Origin: CAG-273 sp051891195
GTDB lineage: Bacteria > Bacillota > Clostridia > TANB77 > CAG-508
NCBI GenBank assembly: GCA_051891195.1
Contig: JBJFEZ010000032.1
Coordinates: forward strand, 1-43,641
Direction: 5' to 3'
DNA: 43,641 nucleotides
Numbering within the stretch: position 1 is the stretch's first letter; every line of letters begins with the position of its first letter. The notes below the pieces were generated by a model, which did not search any database, was not told where the DNA came from, and was given only the letters and a program-made list of their open reading frames with translations. The translations under genes and the position numbers were made by a program. Below, in pieces: positions 1 to 8,374 of the stretch.

Positions 1-1
1 T

Positions 2-400
2 AATATAACTCAACCAAATGCAGCAATAGCTGCAAAAGCAATGTACCCATATTCAAGTAGTGCTAAATATTATAGTGATTTAATAAATAGTTATGCATGG
101 GATACAGCAATAATATTTATAGAGGCATACTCAGGAGATACAGACTATGCAACACAAGATGGAAAAAGTATAAATGCTAATATAGCCAAAGCAGGAGAAA
201 ATGCAGATAAAAGATGTAACATACAAGATATGGCAGGAAATGTAATGGAATGGTCAACAGAAACCTCTACGGATTCCGGCTATCCTTGTACTTTCAGGGG
301 CGGTTATTGCAGCAGCTACACGACTTCCCGCAGGAACAGCCGCTCTGTGACTTTCAGCAGCAACTACATTTCGTTTAGAGGCTCACTTTGTGTAAAGTAG
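2..400 (+). CDS. FGE-sulfatase/C-type-lectin-fold protein, C-terminal part; candidate DGR target
   Basis: The reading frame is open from the first bases, so the true start lies upstream of the window; the ATG at 41 is internal. The segment NIQDMAGNVMEWS (about residues 73-85 of the visible part) is the hallmark of the formylglycine-generating enzyme/SUMF1 domain, a C-type-lectin fold. The C-terminus reads FRGGYCSS...SFRGSLCVK, the usual ending of this fold. Codons up to about base 260 are A/T-rich like the rest of the window; from about 262 to the TAG stop they become GC-rich (AGC, TAC, CGC, ACG, TCC), with a run of Ser/Tyr/Asn/Arg/Thr residues. In gut Firmicutes this fold with such a tail is a common target of diversity-generating retroelements. 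Domain call is firm; the retroelement link is inference because no reverse transcriptase is in view. An ordinary FGE-like surface protein is the alternative. Confidence 0.8.
   Translation, partial: NITQPNAAIAAKAMYPYSSSAKYYSDLINSYAWDTAIIFIEAYSGDTDYATQDGKSINANIAKAGENADKRCNIQDMAGNVMEWSTETSTDSGYPCTFRGGYCSSYTTSRRNSRSVTFSSNYISFRGSLCVK
274..397 (+). other. Candidate DGR variable region (VR)
   Basis: A sharply bounded GC-rich stretch at the extreme 3' end of the lectin-fold gene. The codons are enriched in AGC, TAC and AAC, the set expected when AAC codons of a template repeat are changed at adenines (AAC to AGC, TAC and so on). Position (last ~40 codons of a C-type-lectin fold), composition break and residue types fit a VR. 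No matching template repeat was found in the window, so this remains a candidate. Confidence 0.5.
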
Positions 401-462
401 CTCTGAGTCCTGTAGACAATAAATTAGATTAGATAAAAAAATGTATAAATTTCAAAAAATGC

Positions 463-491
463 TTGCAATTATTGGGGAAATAGGGTATAAT
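463..491 (+). promoter_or_regulatory. Vegetative promoter of the rimP-nusA-infB operon
   Basis: TTGCAA at 463-468 and TATAAT at 486-491 are separated by 17 bases, a near-consensus sigma-A promoter. It sits after the lectin-fold gene and just ahead of the hairpin and rimP, so it should start the translation-factor operon at about 498. Confidence 0.75.
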
Positions 492-512
492 AATAATTGC
501 ATAACAAATTAC

Positions 513-541
513 TAGAAGAGTGGGAACAAATCCCACTCTTC
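513..541 (+). promoter_or_regulatory. Perfect 12-bp hairpin in the rimP leader
   Basis: AGAAGAGTGGGA and its exact complement TCCCACTCTTCT are separated by a 5-base loop. The hairpin begins about 15 bases after the predicted transcription start and ends 23 bases before the rimP ATG. There is no long T-run after it, so it is not a plain terminator; a leader hairpin for attenuation, protein binding or mRNA stability is more likely. A GTG within it (520) is in frame with rimP but lacks a Shine-Dalgarno site. Confidence 0.6.
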
Positions 542-564
542 TATCTTTGAGAAAGGAACTCAAT

Positions 565-1068
565 ATGGAAGAAAAAATAGAAACCTTAATTGGCAAAACT
601 ATTGAAGAACTAGGCTATGAGCTTTATGATGTTATTTACGAAAAAGAAGCTAAAGACTACTATTTACGTATTTTTATTGATACACCAAAAGGAATTAGCT
701 TAGAAGATTGCGAAAAAGTAAATGATGTAATAAATCCTTTATTAGATGAAGCAAACTATATAAAAGAGCAATATTTCTTAGAAGTTTCTTCACCAGGAAT
801 TGAAAGAGTTTTAAGAAAAGACAAACATTTACAGTCAAGTTTAGAAAAAGAAGTTGAAGTAAGTTTATATAGTCCAATTTCTTTAAACTCTGATGAAATA
901 GAAGAAAAAAAGAAAAAAGGCAAAAAAAATACAACAAAAAATATAGTAGGAATTTTAAAAAGTTTTGATAAAGAAAAAATAACTATAACTTCTAATGAAT
1001 TAGAAGAAACAATAGATATTCAAAGAAAAAATATTTCAAATATTAAATTAAAATATAATTGGGAATAG
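565..1068 (+). CDS. rimP: Ribosome maturation factor RimP
   Basis: RimP assists late 30S subunit assembly. The 167-residue protein has the family signature: an N-terminal alpha/beta domain containing YYLRIFIDTPKGISLEDCEKVN, the SPGIERVL motif near residue 87, and a C-terminal SH3-like domain. A Lys-rich insert (EEKKKKGKKNTTKN, about residues 113-126) lies between strands of the C-terminal domain. The ATG at 565 is preferred because GAAAGGAA precedes it; an in-frame GTG at 520 lies inside the leader hairpin. It is the first gene of the operon and is followed 15 bases later by nusA, the classic Firmicutes order. Confidence 0.93.
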   Translation: MEEKIETLIGKTIEELGYELYDVIYEKEAKDYYLRIFIDTPKGISLEDCEKVNDVINPLLDEANYIKEQYFLEVSSPGIERVLRKDKHLQSSLEKEVEVSLYSPISLNSDEIEEKKKKGKKNTTKNIVGILKSFDKEKITITSNELEETIDIQRKNISNIKLKYNWE

Positions 1069-1083
1069 GGAGGAATTTAAAAA

Positions 1084-2208
1084 ATGAAGAAAAAAACAAA
1101 AGCAAGCATACTAGGTATTGACACAGAAGAACTAATAATAGCATTACAAGAAATAGAAAAAGAGAAGGGAATAAAAAAAGAAAGTTTATTAGAATCAATA
1201 GAAACTGCTTTAGTAACAGCATATAAAAGAAACTTTGATTCTGAAGAAAATGTAAAAGTAACTATGGACTCTGAAACAGGAGAAATTCATATATATGCAT
1301 TAAAAGATGTAGTAGAACAAGTAGAAAACCCTAATTTACAAATACTATTAGAAGATGCTAAAAAAGTAGATAAAAAACTTATGCTTGGAGATGTAGCAGA
1401 AATTGAACTTGCTCCAAAAAATTTTGGAAGAATAGCTGCTCAAACTGCAAAACAAATTATTGTACAAAAAATTAGAGAAGAATCTAGAAATGTTGTTTTT
1501 GAAGAATTCAATGAAAGAAAAGGTGAAATAGTTTCTGGAATTATACAAAAAGCAGATGGAAATATTGTAGTACTAGATTTAGGAAAGCTAGAAGCTGTTA
1601 TGCCGGCAAAAGAGCAAGTACCTACAGAACATTATCACGTAAATGATAAAATAAGAGCATATGTTATGAATGTAGACAGAGGAGTAAAAGGCTCTTTACA
1701 AGTTACTGTTTCAAGAGCTTGTAGTGACTTTGTAAGAAAATTATTTGAACTTGAAATACCTGAAATTTATGAAGGTGTTATTGAAATAAAAAGTGTATCA
1801 AGAGATGCAGGAAATAGAAGTAAAGTTGCAGTATATTCTCCAAATGAAAACATTGACCCAGTTGGTTCTTGTGTAGGGCAAAAGGGAATTCGTATTCAAA
1901 ACATTATAAATGAGTTACACGGAGAAAAAATAGATGTTATTGAATGGAACCCAGACCCAGCAATATACATTTCATCAGCATTATTACCAGCTCAAGTTAT
2001 GGCTGTTGATGTACATGAAGATGAAAAATTTGCACAAGTAATTGTTCCAGATGACCAATTATCATTAGCTATTGGAAAATCAGGACAAAATGCTAGATTA
2101 GCAGCAAGATTAACAGGCTGGAAAATAGACATTAAGAGTGAAACTCAATTTAGAGAAATGATAGCAAAGTCACAAGAAGAAAATGAAGCAGAAGAAAGCG
2201 AAGAATAA
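1084..2208 (+). CDS. nusA: Transcription termination/antitermination factor NusA
   Basis: NusA binds RNA polymerase and nascent RNA and modulates pausing, termination and antitermination. The 374-residue protein shows the N-terminal polymerase-binding domain, an S1 domain (GEIVSGIIQKADGNIVVLDLG, about residues 138-158) and two KH domains, with DPVGSCVGQKGIRIQNI near 258 and LAIGKSGQNARLAARLTGWKIDI near 328. It ends shortly after the second KH domain in an acidic tail, without the C-terminal acidic repeats of proteobacteria, as usual for Firmicutes. The start has a strong GGGAGGA site. It lies between rimP and ylxR in the conserved operon. Confidence 0.96.
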   Translation: MKKKTKASILGIDTEELIIALQEIEKEKGIKKESLLESIETALVTAYKRNFDSEENVKVTMDSETGEIHIYALKDVVEQVENPNLQILLEDAKKVDKKLMLGDVAEIELAPKNFGRIAAQTAKQIIVQKIREESRNVVFEEFNERKGEIVSGIIQKADGNIVVLDLGKLEAVMPAKEQVPTEHYHVNDKIRAYVMNVDRGVKGSLQVTVSRACSDFVRKLFELEIPEIYEGVIEIKSVSRDAGNRSKVAVYSPNENIDPVGSCVGQKGIRIQNIINELHGEKIDVIEWNPDPAIYISSALLPAQVMAVDVHEDEKFAQVIVPDDQLSLAIGKSGQNARLAARLTGWKIDIKSETQFREMIAKSQEENEAEESEE

Positions 2209-2253
2209 TGTATAAAATTTATAAATACACTAAAAATAAAGGGAGTGAACATT

Positions 2254-2517
2254 TTGAAAAAAATACCTAATCGTACTTGTATTGGATGTGGAACTCAAAA
2301 GCCAAAAAAAGAGCTTATTCGTATTGTAAAAAATCAAGCAGGTGAAATAAAACTTGACAAAACAGGCAAGCTACCAGGTAGAGGTGCATATATATGTGAT
2401 AGTTCAGAATGTTTAGAAAAAGCAGTACGTTCTAAAAAATTAGAAAGAGCTTTTGAGACAAAAATAGAAGAAAGTGTTTATGAAGATTTAAGAAAAACTA
2501 TAAATCAAGGAGTATAA
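2254..2517 (+). CDS. rnpM: YlxR family RNA-binding protein (RNase P modulator RnpM)
   Basis: A small basic protein (87 residues from TTG at 2254) with the YlxR signature: IPNRTCIGCGTQKPKKELIRIV followed by GKLPGRGAYIC and CLEKA. YlxR of Bacillus subtilis has been described as an RNase P-binding modulator. The TTG at 2254 is preferred because GGGAGTGA (2241-2248) sits at proper spacing; a GTG at 2245 would lie inside that site. It is placed between nusA and the L7Ae-like gene as in most Firmicutes. Confidence 0.88.
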   Translation: MKKIPNRTCIGCGTQKPKKELIRIVKNQAGEIKLDKTGKLPGRGAYICDSSECLEKAVRSKKLERAFETKIEESVYEDLRKTINQGV

Positions 2518-2519
2518 AT

Positions 2520-2849
2520 TTGGTTAATAATCAAAAAATAAGTGGTCTAATTGGACTAGCAACTAAGGCTGGAAAAATAGTAGCCGGAACAGAGGCATGT
2601 TTACAAGAAATAGAAAAGAAAAGTGTTAAGTTAATAATATTGGCAACTGATACAGCTGATAGAACAAAAAAAACTTTTAAACAAAAGTGTAAAGACTTTA
2701 ATATTGAAATATATGAAGGACTAACAATAGAAGAACTTAGTAATTCTATAGGTAGAACCAATAAAGCCATTGTTGGTATAAAAGATAAAGGTTTTGCACA
2801 GGCAATAAATAAAGTAATTAGTGGGGGTGAAAAGATTGGGAAAAATTAA
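2520..2849 (+). CDS. ylxQ: L7Ae-family ribosomal-like protein YlxQ
   Basis: A 109-residue member of the L7Ae/L30e/S12e/Gadd45 RNA-binding family; the segment GLIGLATKAGKIVAGTEAC is diagnostic. These proteins bind kink-turn RNA in relatives, but the function of this paralog is not settled. The TTG start at 2520 follows AAGGAG at 2507-2512. Its 3' end overlaps the start of infB by 14 bases, suggesting translational coupling. Confidence 0.88.
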   Translation: MVNNQKISGLIGLATKAGKIVAGTEACLQEIEKKSVKLIILATDTADRTKKTFKQKCKDFNIEIYEGLTIEELSNSIGRTNKAIVGIKDKGFAQAINKVISGGEKIGKN

Positions 2850-5826
2850 AGTACATGAACTTGCAAAGGAATTAGGCGTAGAAAGTAAAACATTAATTTC
2901 AAAAGCAAATGAAATTGGATTGGAACTAACAAGTCATTTAAGTTCTTTAGAAGAAGAACAAGTTAATAAAATAAAAGGAATTTTTGGAAATAAAGAAAAT
3001 AAGGGAGTAAAAACACAAAAAAATATGGAGCAAGAAAAAAGCAAAGAAAAGAAAGAAAAAAATACAAAAAAAGATGCCACACCAGTCATTATTAGACGTG
3101 AGGTTATATTAGCTGATGAAGAAAAGCCAGAAAAAAAGGTAGAAAAATCAGAAAGAAAAGATGTTGGTTTTGTTGAAAGAAAAAATAACCAAGACTTTAA
3201 TATAGTATATAGAAAACAGCCAGTAAAACCAATGACTGTAAGTGAGCTATTTGGACTAAAGCCTAATAAAAAAGAGGAAAAAGTTCAAGAAGAAGTAGTG
3301 GAAGAAAAGAAAAAAGAAGAATCAAAAGCAGAAGTAAAAGTGGAAAAAGTAAAAGAAGAAACTAAAAAAGAAACTATAGAAAAAGCTAACACAACTACTT
3401 CAAATATAGAAAACAAATCAAGAGAAAATCGTTCTAACTATGAAGGAAGAAATACTCCTTATCAAAATAACCAAAATCGTTTTGATAACAGACAAAATCA
3501 AAACCGTTTTGACAATCGCCAAAATAACGGAAATTTTGAAGGACGCCCAAATAGATATGGAAATCGCCCTAACAATGGAAATTATGAAAATCGCCCAAGA
3601 GACAACAAGTTTGAAGGAAGACAAGGTGATCATAAATTTAATAATAATCGTCAAAATGGGGATAATAAATTTAATAACCAAAATAAAAATGGACAAAGAC
3701 CATTTAATAAAAATAATGGAAGACCATTAGATAACTATGGAATTGATAAAAATATTAAAGACATAATGGCTACTGAAATAGTAGAAAAAGAAGATAAAAG
3801 AGATATTAGTACAAGAGCTATTGATAAAGAAAAAGCAAATCGTTATGAAGATAATAAAGCTAAAAAGGGATCTAAAGTTAAGAAAAATGACCGCTTTAGT
3901 GACGAATTTAACGAAGGAAAATTAAAAGATTTAAAACAAGTTGATAAATTATCTCATATGTTTAATGAGCAAGATGGCGGAATGCTTGACTATTATGATT
4001 TAACAACAGATAGAGGTAAGAAAAATAAACGTAAATTACAAAAAGAAGAAGAAAGAACAAAACAAAAAATATTTGAATTAACAGAAATTACTATTCCTGA
4101 AATGATTACTGTAAAAGACTTAGCTGCCGAAATGAAAAAAACTAGTGGGGAAGTTATTAAAAAGCTATTTAATTATGGAATTATGGCTACAATAAATAAT
4201 ACTATTGACTTTGATACTGCATTTTTAGTAGCAGGAGAATTTGGAATTACAGCAAATAAAAAAGAAGAAATAAAAGAAGAAGATATTTTATTTGACGAAA
4301 CAGAAGACTCAGCTGATGAATTAGAACCAAGACCACCAGTAGTAGTAGTTATGGGACACGTAGACCATGGTAAGACATCTTTATTAGATGCTATTCGTAG
4401 TACTAATGTTATTGAAGGTGAGGCAGGTGGAATTACACAGCATATTGGTGCATATAAAGTGAATATAAATAATAGAGAAATAACATTTTTAGATACACCA
4501 GGTCACGAAGCATTTACTGCAATGCGTGCTAGAGGTGCACAAATTACTGATGTGGCAATATTAATAGTAGCAGCAGATGATGGTGTTATGCCACAAACCG
4601 TAGAAGCTATTAACCACGCAAAAGCGGCAGAAGTTCCTATTATTGTTGCTATTAATAAAATTGATTTGCCAGGAGCAAATGTAGAAAAAATAAAACAAGA
4701 ATTGATGGAATATGAACTAGTTCCAGAAGAATGGGGTGGAGACACAATTTATGTTCCAATTTCTGCTAAAAAGAAAATAAACATTGATAACTTACTAGAA
4801 ATGGTATTATTAGTAGCAGACATGAAAGAACTAAAAGCTAACCCAAGAAAACAAGCTAAAGGAACAGTTATTGAAGCTAGATTAGACAAAACAAAAGGAC
4901 CTATTGCATCAATGCTTGTACAAAGAGGAACACTAGACGAAGGAGATACAATAGTTGTTGGTAAATCTATTGGTAGAATTCGTGTAATGAAAAATGACAA
5001 AGGTCAAAGAGTTAAAAAAGCAGGACCTTCTACACCAGTAGAAATAATGGGATTAACAGAAGTTCCAGAGGCTGGAGACACTTTCTATGAAGTAAAAGAC
5101 GAAAAAATGGCAAAACATTTAATTGAAAGAAGAAAACGTCAAGAAAGAGAACAAATTATGAATGAAAACAGCAAGGTAACTTTAAGCAATATATTTGAAA
5201 AAATGGAAAGTGAAAATTTAAAACAATTAAATATTATAGTAAAGGCAGATGTACAAGGTACAGCACAAGCTTTAAAACAATCATTAGAAAAATTATCTAA
5301 TGAAGAAGTTAAAGTAAAAGTAATTCACGCTGTGACTGGTGCAGTAACCGAATCTGATGTACAACTTGCAAAAGCTGGTAAATGTATAATTATTGCATTT
5401 AATGTAAGACCTGTTAATACTGCAAAAGATATGGCGGAAAAAGAGGGAGTTGAAATTAAACAATATTCAGTTATTTACCAAGCAATAGAAGATGTAGAAG
5501 CTGCAATGAAAGGTATGCTAGACCCTATTTATGAAGAAAAAGTTATAGGAAATGCAGTTGTAAGACAAACTTTCAAAGTTTCTGGTGTTGGAACTATTGC
5601 TGGAGCTTATGTATTAGATGGAAAAATTGAAAGAAATGCAGGAGTTAGAGTAATACGTGAAAATGTAGTAATACACGATGGAAAACTATTGTCATTAAAA
5701 CGTTTTAAAGATGATGTAAAAGAAGTTACCAAAGGCTTTGAATGTGGTCTTCAAATTGATGGATATAATGATGTTAAAGAAGAGGACAATTTAGAATTTT
5801 ACATTATGGAAGAGGTTAAACGTTAA
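2836..5826 (+). CDS. infB: Translation initiation factor IF-2
   Basis: IF-2 is the GTPase that places fMet-tRNA on the 30S subunit. From the TTG at 2836 (after GGGGGTGA) the protein has 996 residues. It has an N-terminal IF2_N helix bundle (VHELAKELGVESKTLI), a long charged linker, a second IF2_N motif (TVKDLAAEMKKTSGEVIKKL), then the GTP-binding domain: GHVDHGKT at 507-514, DTPGHE at 553-558, NKID at 607-610, followed by the beta-barrel and C-terminal tRNA-binding domains. The linker holds an Asn/Arg/Phe/Gly-rich stretch (about residues 195-300) with NRFDNRQN- and NRPNNGNYE-type repeats, which is unusual in composition but not frameshifted. A GTG at 2821 is in frame but overlaps the Shine-Dalgarno site. 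Confidence 0.96.
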   Translation: MGKIKVHELAKELGVESKTLISKANEIGLELTSHLSSLEEEQVNKIKGIFGNKENKGVKTQKNMEQEKSKEKKEKNTKKDATPVIIRREVILADEEKPEKKVEKSERKDVGFVERKNNQDFNIVYRKQPVKPMTVSELFGLKPNKKEEKVQEEVVEEKKKEESKAEVKVEKVKEETKKETIEKANTTTSNIENKSRENRSNYEGRNTPYQNNQNRFDNRQNQNRFDNRQNNGNFEGRPNRYGNRPNNGNYENRPRDNKFEGRQGDHKFNNNRQNGDNKFNNQNKNGQRPFNKNNGRPLDNYGIDKNIKDIMATEIVEKEDKRDISTRAIDKEKANRYEDNKAKKGSKVKKNDRFSDEFNEGKLKDLKQVDKLSHMFNEQDGGMLDYYDLTTDRGKKNKRKLQKEEERTKQKIFELTEITIPEMITVKDLAAEMKKTSGEVIKKLFNYGIMATINNTIDFDTAFLVAGEFGITANKKEEIKEEDILFDETEDSADELEPRPPVVVVMGHVDHGKTSLLDAIRSTNVIEGEAGGITQHIGAYKVNINNREITFLDTPGHEAFTAMRARGAQITDVAILIVAADDGVMPQTVEAINHAKAAEVPIIVAINKIDLPGANVEKIKQELMEYELVPEEWGGDTIYVPISAKKKINIDNLLEMVLLVADMKELKANPRKQAKGTVIEARLDKTKGPIASMLVQRGTLDEGDTIVVGKSIGRIRVMKNDKGQRVKKAGPSTPVEIMGLTEVPEAGDTFYEVKDEKMAKHLIERRKRQEREQIMNENSKVTLSNIFEKMESENLKQLNIIVKADVQGTAQALKQSLEKLSNEEVKVKVIHAVTGAVTESDVQLAKAGKCIIIAFNVRPVNTAKDMAEKEGVEIKQYSVIYQAIEDVEAAMKGMLDPIYEEKVIGNAVVRQTFKVSGVGTIAGAYVLDGKIERNAGVRVIRENVVIHDGKLLSLKRFKDDVKEVTKGFECGLQIDGYNDVKEEDNLEFYIMEEVKR

Positions 5827-5865
5827 AATAAATTTACTGTAAAAAAGATAGGAGAGAATGGTAAA

Positions 5866-6219
5866 ATGCCAAAGAATGAGGCAAGACTTAATAGAGTTAA
5901 TGAAGAACTAAAAAAAGAAATTAGCCGTGTACTTACTTTTGAACTTAAAAATTCAAAAGTAACAGGGCTAATTAGCGTGACTAAGGCAAAAATAACACCT
6001 GATTTTAAATATGCTAAAATTTATGTAAGTATATTAAATTCAAAAAGCATTGGGAAAACAATGGAAGGATTAAAAGAGTCTTCAGGATTTATTCGTAGCC
6101 AAGTTGCCAAAAACATAAACTTAAGAATTACACCAGAGCTTATATTTGAAATAGATGATTCTTTAGACTATGGAGCTAAAATTGATAAAATTTTAGATAA
6201 TCTAAAGAAAAATGATTAA
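5866..6219 (+). CDS. rbfA: Ribosome-binding factor A
   Basis: RbfA is a KH-like protein needed for 16S rRNA 5'-end maturation and cold adaptation. The 117-residue protein begins RLNRVNEELKKEISRVL and contains TGLISVTKAKITPDFKYAKIYVS and the LRITPELIFEIDDSLDYG motif. ATG at 5866 follows GGAGAG. It follows infB as in nearly all Firmicutes. Confidence 0.95.
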   Translation: MPKNEARLNRVNEELKKEISRVLTFELKNSKVTGLISVTKAKITPDFKYAKIYVSILNSKSIGKTMEGLKESSGFIRSQVAKNINLRITPELIFEIDDSLDYGAKIDKILDNLKKND

Positions 6220-6235
6220 AGAATAGGGGTATAAA

Positions 6236-7183
6236 ATGACTTTAGATAATATTTTAGAACAAATAAATAAAGCGGAAAAAATAGTAATATTAACACACGA
6301 AAATCCAGATGGAGATGCTATAGGAAGTAGCTTAGCTATGTATCTTGCATTAAAAGCCTATGGAAAAAATCCAGATATAATAATTCCAGACCATCCTAGA
6401 ATTTTTAATTGTTTACCAGGAATTGATGAAATAAAAACAGAAAGCAATATAGAAAATTATGATTTAGCTATTTCACTAGATTGTGCATCTATAAAAATGC
6501 TAAATGGTTTTGCAAAATATTTTGAAAATGCAAAAACAAAAGTGTGTATAGACCATCACGGTACTAACACCATGTTTGGAGATTACAATTACGTAAATCC
6601 AGATGCCCCAGCTTGTGCACAATTATTGTTAGTTATTTTAGAGTATTTTCAAATTGAAATTACAAAAGAAATAGGAACGTGTATATTAGCAGGTATAATT
6701 ACAGACACAGGTGGATTTAAATATCAAGGAGTTACAGCTGAAACTTTTGAATTTGTAGCGTGGCTTTTAAATAAGGGTGTTAATGTTTCAAAAGTATATC
6801 ATCAAGTATTACAAACTAAAACAAAACCAAACTTTGAATTACATAGAATTGCCAATAATAGAATAGAGTTTTTAGCAGATGGAAAAATAGCATATACCTA
6901 TATAACAAAAGAAGATGAAGAAAGGGTAAATGCAGAAAATGGAGACCACGAAGGTATTGTGGAAATTGCTAGAGATGTTGAAGGTGTTGAAGTATCTATA
7001 TTTGTACGTCAAACAGAAAAAGGCTGTAAAATATCGCTACGTTCTAATAAATATGTAAATGTTTCAGATGCTTGTATGGTATTTGGCGGTGGAGGACACC
7101 CAAGGGCTGCTGGATGCACAATTCAAGGTACAATAGAACAAGTAAAAGATAAAATAATAAAAGAGGTAACTAGATTACTTTAA
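6236..7183 (+). CDS. nrnA: DHH/DHHA1 phosphoesterase NrnA (nanoRNase / pAp phosphatase)
   Basis: A 315-residue bifunctional enzyme of the NrnA family, which degrades very short RNAs and dephosphorylates 3'-phosphoadenosine 5'-phosphate. Motif I is HENPDGDAIGSS (about residues 20-31), the DHH motif is IDHHGTN (about 106-112), and the DHHA1 substrate-binding motif is GGGGHPRAAG near residue 284. All metal-binding Asp/His residues are visible. The gene sits between rbfA and truB, the standard location. Confidence 0.93.
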   Translation: MTLDNILEQINKAEKIVILTHENPDGDAIGSSLAMYLALKAYGKNPDIIIPDHPRIFNCLPGIDEIKTESNIENYDLAISLDCASIKMLNGFAKYFENAKTKVCIDHHGTNTMFGDYNYVNPDAPACAQLLLVILEYFQIEITKEIGTCILAGIITDTGGFKYQGVTAETFEFVAWLLNKGVNVSKVYHQVLQTKTKPNFELHRIANNRIEFLADGKIAYTYITKEDEERVNAENGDHEGIVEIARDVEGVEVSIFVRQTEKGCKISLRSNKYVNVSDACMVFGGGGHPRAAGCTIQGTIEQVKDKIIKEVTRLL

Positions 7184-7189
7184 TACATA

Positions 7190-7216
7190 AGAGGCTACAA
7201 AAACATTGTAGTCTCT
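7190..7216 (+). other. 11-bp hairpin between nrnA and truB
   Basis: AGAGGCTACAA and TTGTAGTCTCT pair with one G-U wobble around a 5-base loop. Only AATTT follows it, so a terminator is doubtful; it may be an internal processing or stability hairpin in the operon mRNA. Confidence 0.45.
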
Positions 7217-7255
7217 AATTTAGCAAATTTAGAAATAAAACAAGGAACCAAGAAA

Positions 7256-8128
7256 ATGAATGGAATTTTAATAGTTAATAAACCAAAAGAATATACTTCG
7301 CACGATGTGGTAGCAAAAGTAAAAAAAATATGTAAAGAAAAAGTGGGGCATACAGGAACTTTAGACCCAATGGCAACAGGAGTATTACCACTTCTTATAG
7401 GACAAGGTACAAAACTTTCTAAATATTTAATAAATCATAATAAAATTTATATAGCAACAATTAAATTAGGGCAAAAGACAGATACTTTAGACAGTGAGGG
7501 AAAAATAATTGAAGAAAAACAAGTAAATTTATTAAATTTAGAACAGAAAAGTGTAGAAAAAGTTTTAAACAAATTTATAGGAAAACAAAAACAAACACCT
7601 CCAATGTATTCTGCAATAAAAGTAAATGGAAAAAAATTATACGAATATGCAAGAAAAAATATGCAAGTAGAAATTCCAGAAAGAGAAATTGAAATATATA
7701 GCATTGAATTATTAAATATAAACAAAGAAGAAAAAATTATAGAGTTTAAAGTACATTGTTCAAAAGGAACATATATTAGAACACTGTGTGAAGCAATAGC
7801 TGAAGAATTAGAAACTGTTGGGTATATGAAAGAGTTAAACAGGGTAAAGGTAGGAGAGTTTGACTTATCTCAAGCAGTTACTATAGAAGAAATAGAAAAT
7901 AACAAAAATAAAGAAGACTTTTGGAATAAAAATGTTATATCAATAGAAGAATTTTTTGAAAACAAACCAACTATTGAACTAGAAGACAAAAAATTACAAT
8001 TATTTCTAAATGGAGTACAATTATCAATTAATAAAGCTGATGGATTATATCAAATAAGAGTAAATAATGGATTTATTGGAATTGGCGTAGTAGAAAATAA
8101 TTTGCTAAAAAGAGAGTTAATATTTTGA
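7256..8128 (+). CDS. truB: tRNA pseudouridine(55) synthase TruB
   Basis: TruB converts U55 of the T-loop in tRNA to pseudouridine. The 290-residue protein starts MNGILIVNKPKEYTSHDVV, and the catalytic motif GHTGTLDPMATGVLP (about residues 31-45) carries the nucleophilic Asp. KQTPPMYSAIKVNGKKLYEYAR and SKGTYIRTLCEAIAEEL are further family motifs. It is the last recognisable gene of the rimP operon; ribF, often next, is absent, and the transcript runs into an inverted-repeat element. Confidence 0.95.
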   Translation: MNGILIVNKPKEYTSHDVVAKVKKICKEKVGHTGTLDPMATGVLPLLIGQGTKLSKYLINHNKIYIATIKLGQKTDTLDSEGKIIEEKQVNLLNLEQKSVEKVLNKFIGKQKQTPPMYSAIKVNGKKLYEYARKNMQVEIPEREIEIYSIELLNINKEEKIIEFKVHCSKGTYIRTLCEAIAEELETVGYMKELNRVKVGEFDLSQAVTIEEIENNKNKEDFWNKNVISIEEFFENKPTIELEDKKLQLFLNGVQLSINKADGLYQIRVNNGFIGIGVVENNLLKRELIF

Positions 8129-8133
8129 TACTT

Positions 8134-8316
8134 TTTTCAAACTAAGTATATTGCAACGTTTGACCTTGGTGTCGCAGATTTTCTAATTGTGCAAGAAAAT
8201 CTGCGATTTTCTGCACATACTAGTAGGAAAACTGCTCCAATTCGCACTTCGTAGCAAAGCTACTCCGTTTGATCGCTTACGCGGTCTGCACTTATGCAAT
8301 ATACTTAGTTTGAAAA
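8134..8316. repeat. 183-bp element with perfect 22-bp terminal inverted repeats (MITE-like)
   Basis: Bases 8134-8155 and 8295-8316 are exact reverse complements (core CAAACTAAGTATATTGCA). The interior is clearly richer in G/C than its surroundings and holds a second inverted repeat, TCGCAGATTTTCT at 8172-8184 with its complement at 8194-8206, plus GTAGC/GCTAC around 8251-8263. The whole element can fold as one branched hairpin. No transposase is present and no target duplication was obvious. A nonautonomous mobile repeat is favoured; a large terminator-like structure behind truB is the alternative. Confidence 0.6.
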
Positions 8317-8374
8317 TAAGCCAGTAACAATAAGTGAAAAAATTAATAATCATATAGCCTAAAAACAATAAATC

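Noticed and set aside
520..564. Longer RimP from GTG 520
   Set aside because: Those 15 codons lie over the leader hairpin, have no Shine-Dalgarno site and are not part of the family's N-terminus.
3418..3730. Reading frames on both strands within the infB linker
   Set aside because: Shadows of the Asn/Arg-rich repeat in the infB frame, which is continuous and carries the IF-2 domains on both sides.
8183..8368. 61-codon minus-strand reading frame
   Set aside because: It lies almost wholly in the inverted-repeat element and its translation follows the repeat structure; no ribosome site and no domain.
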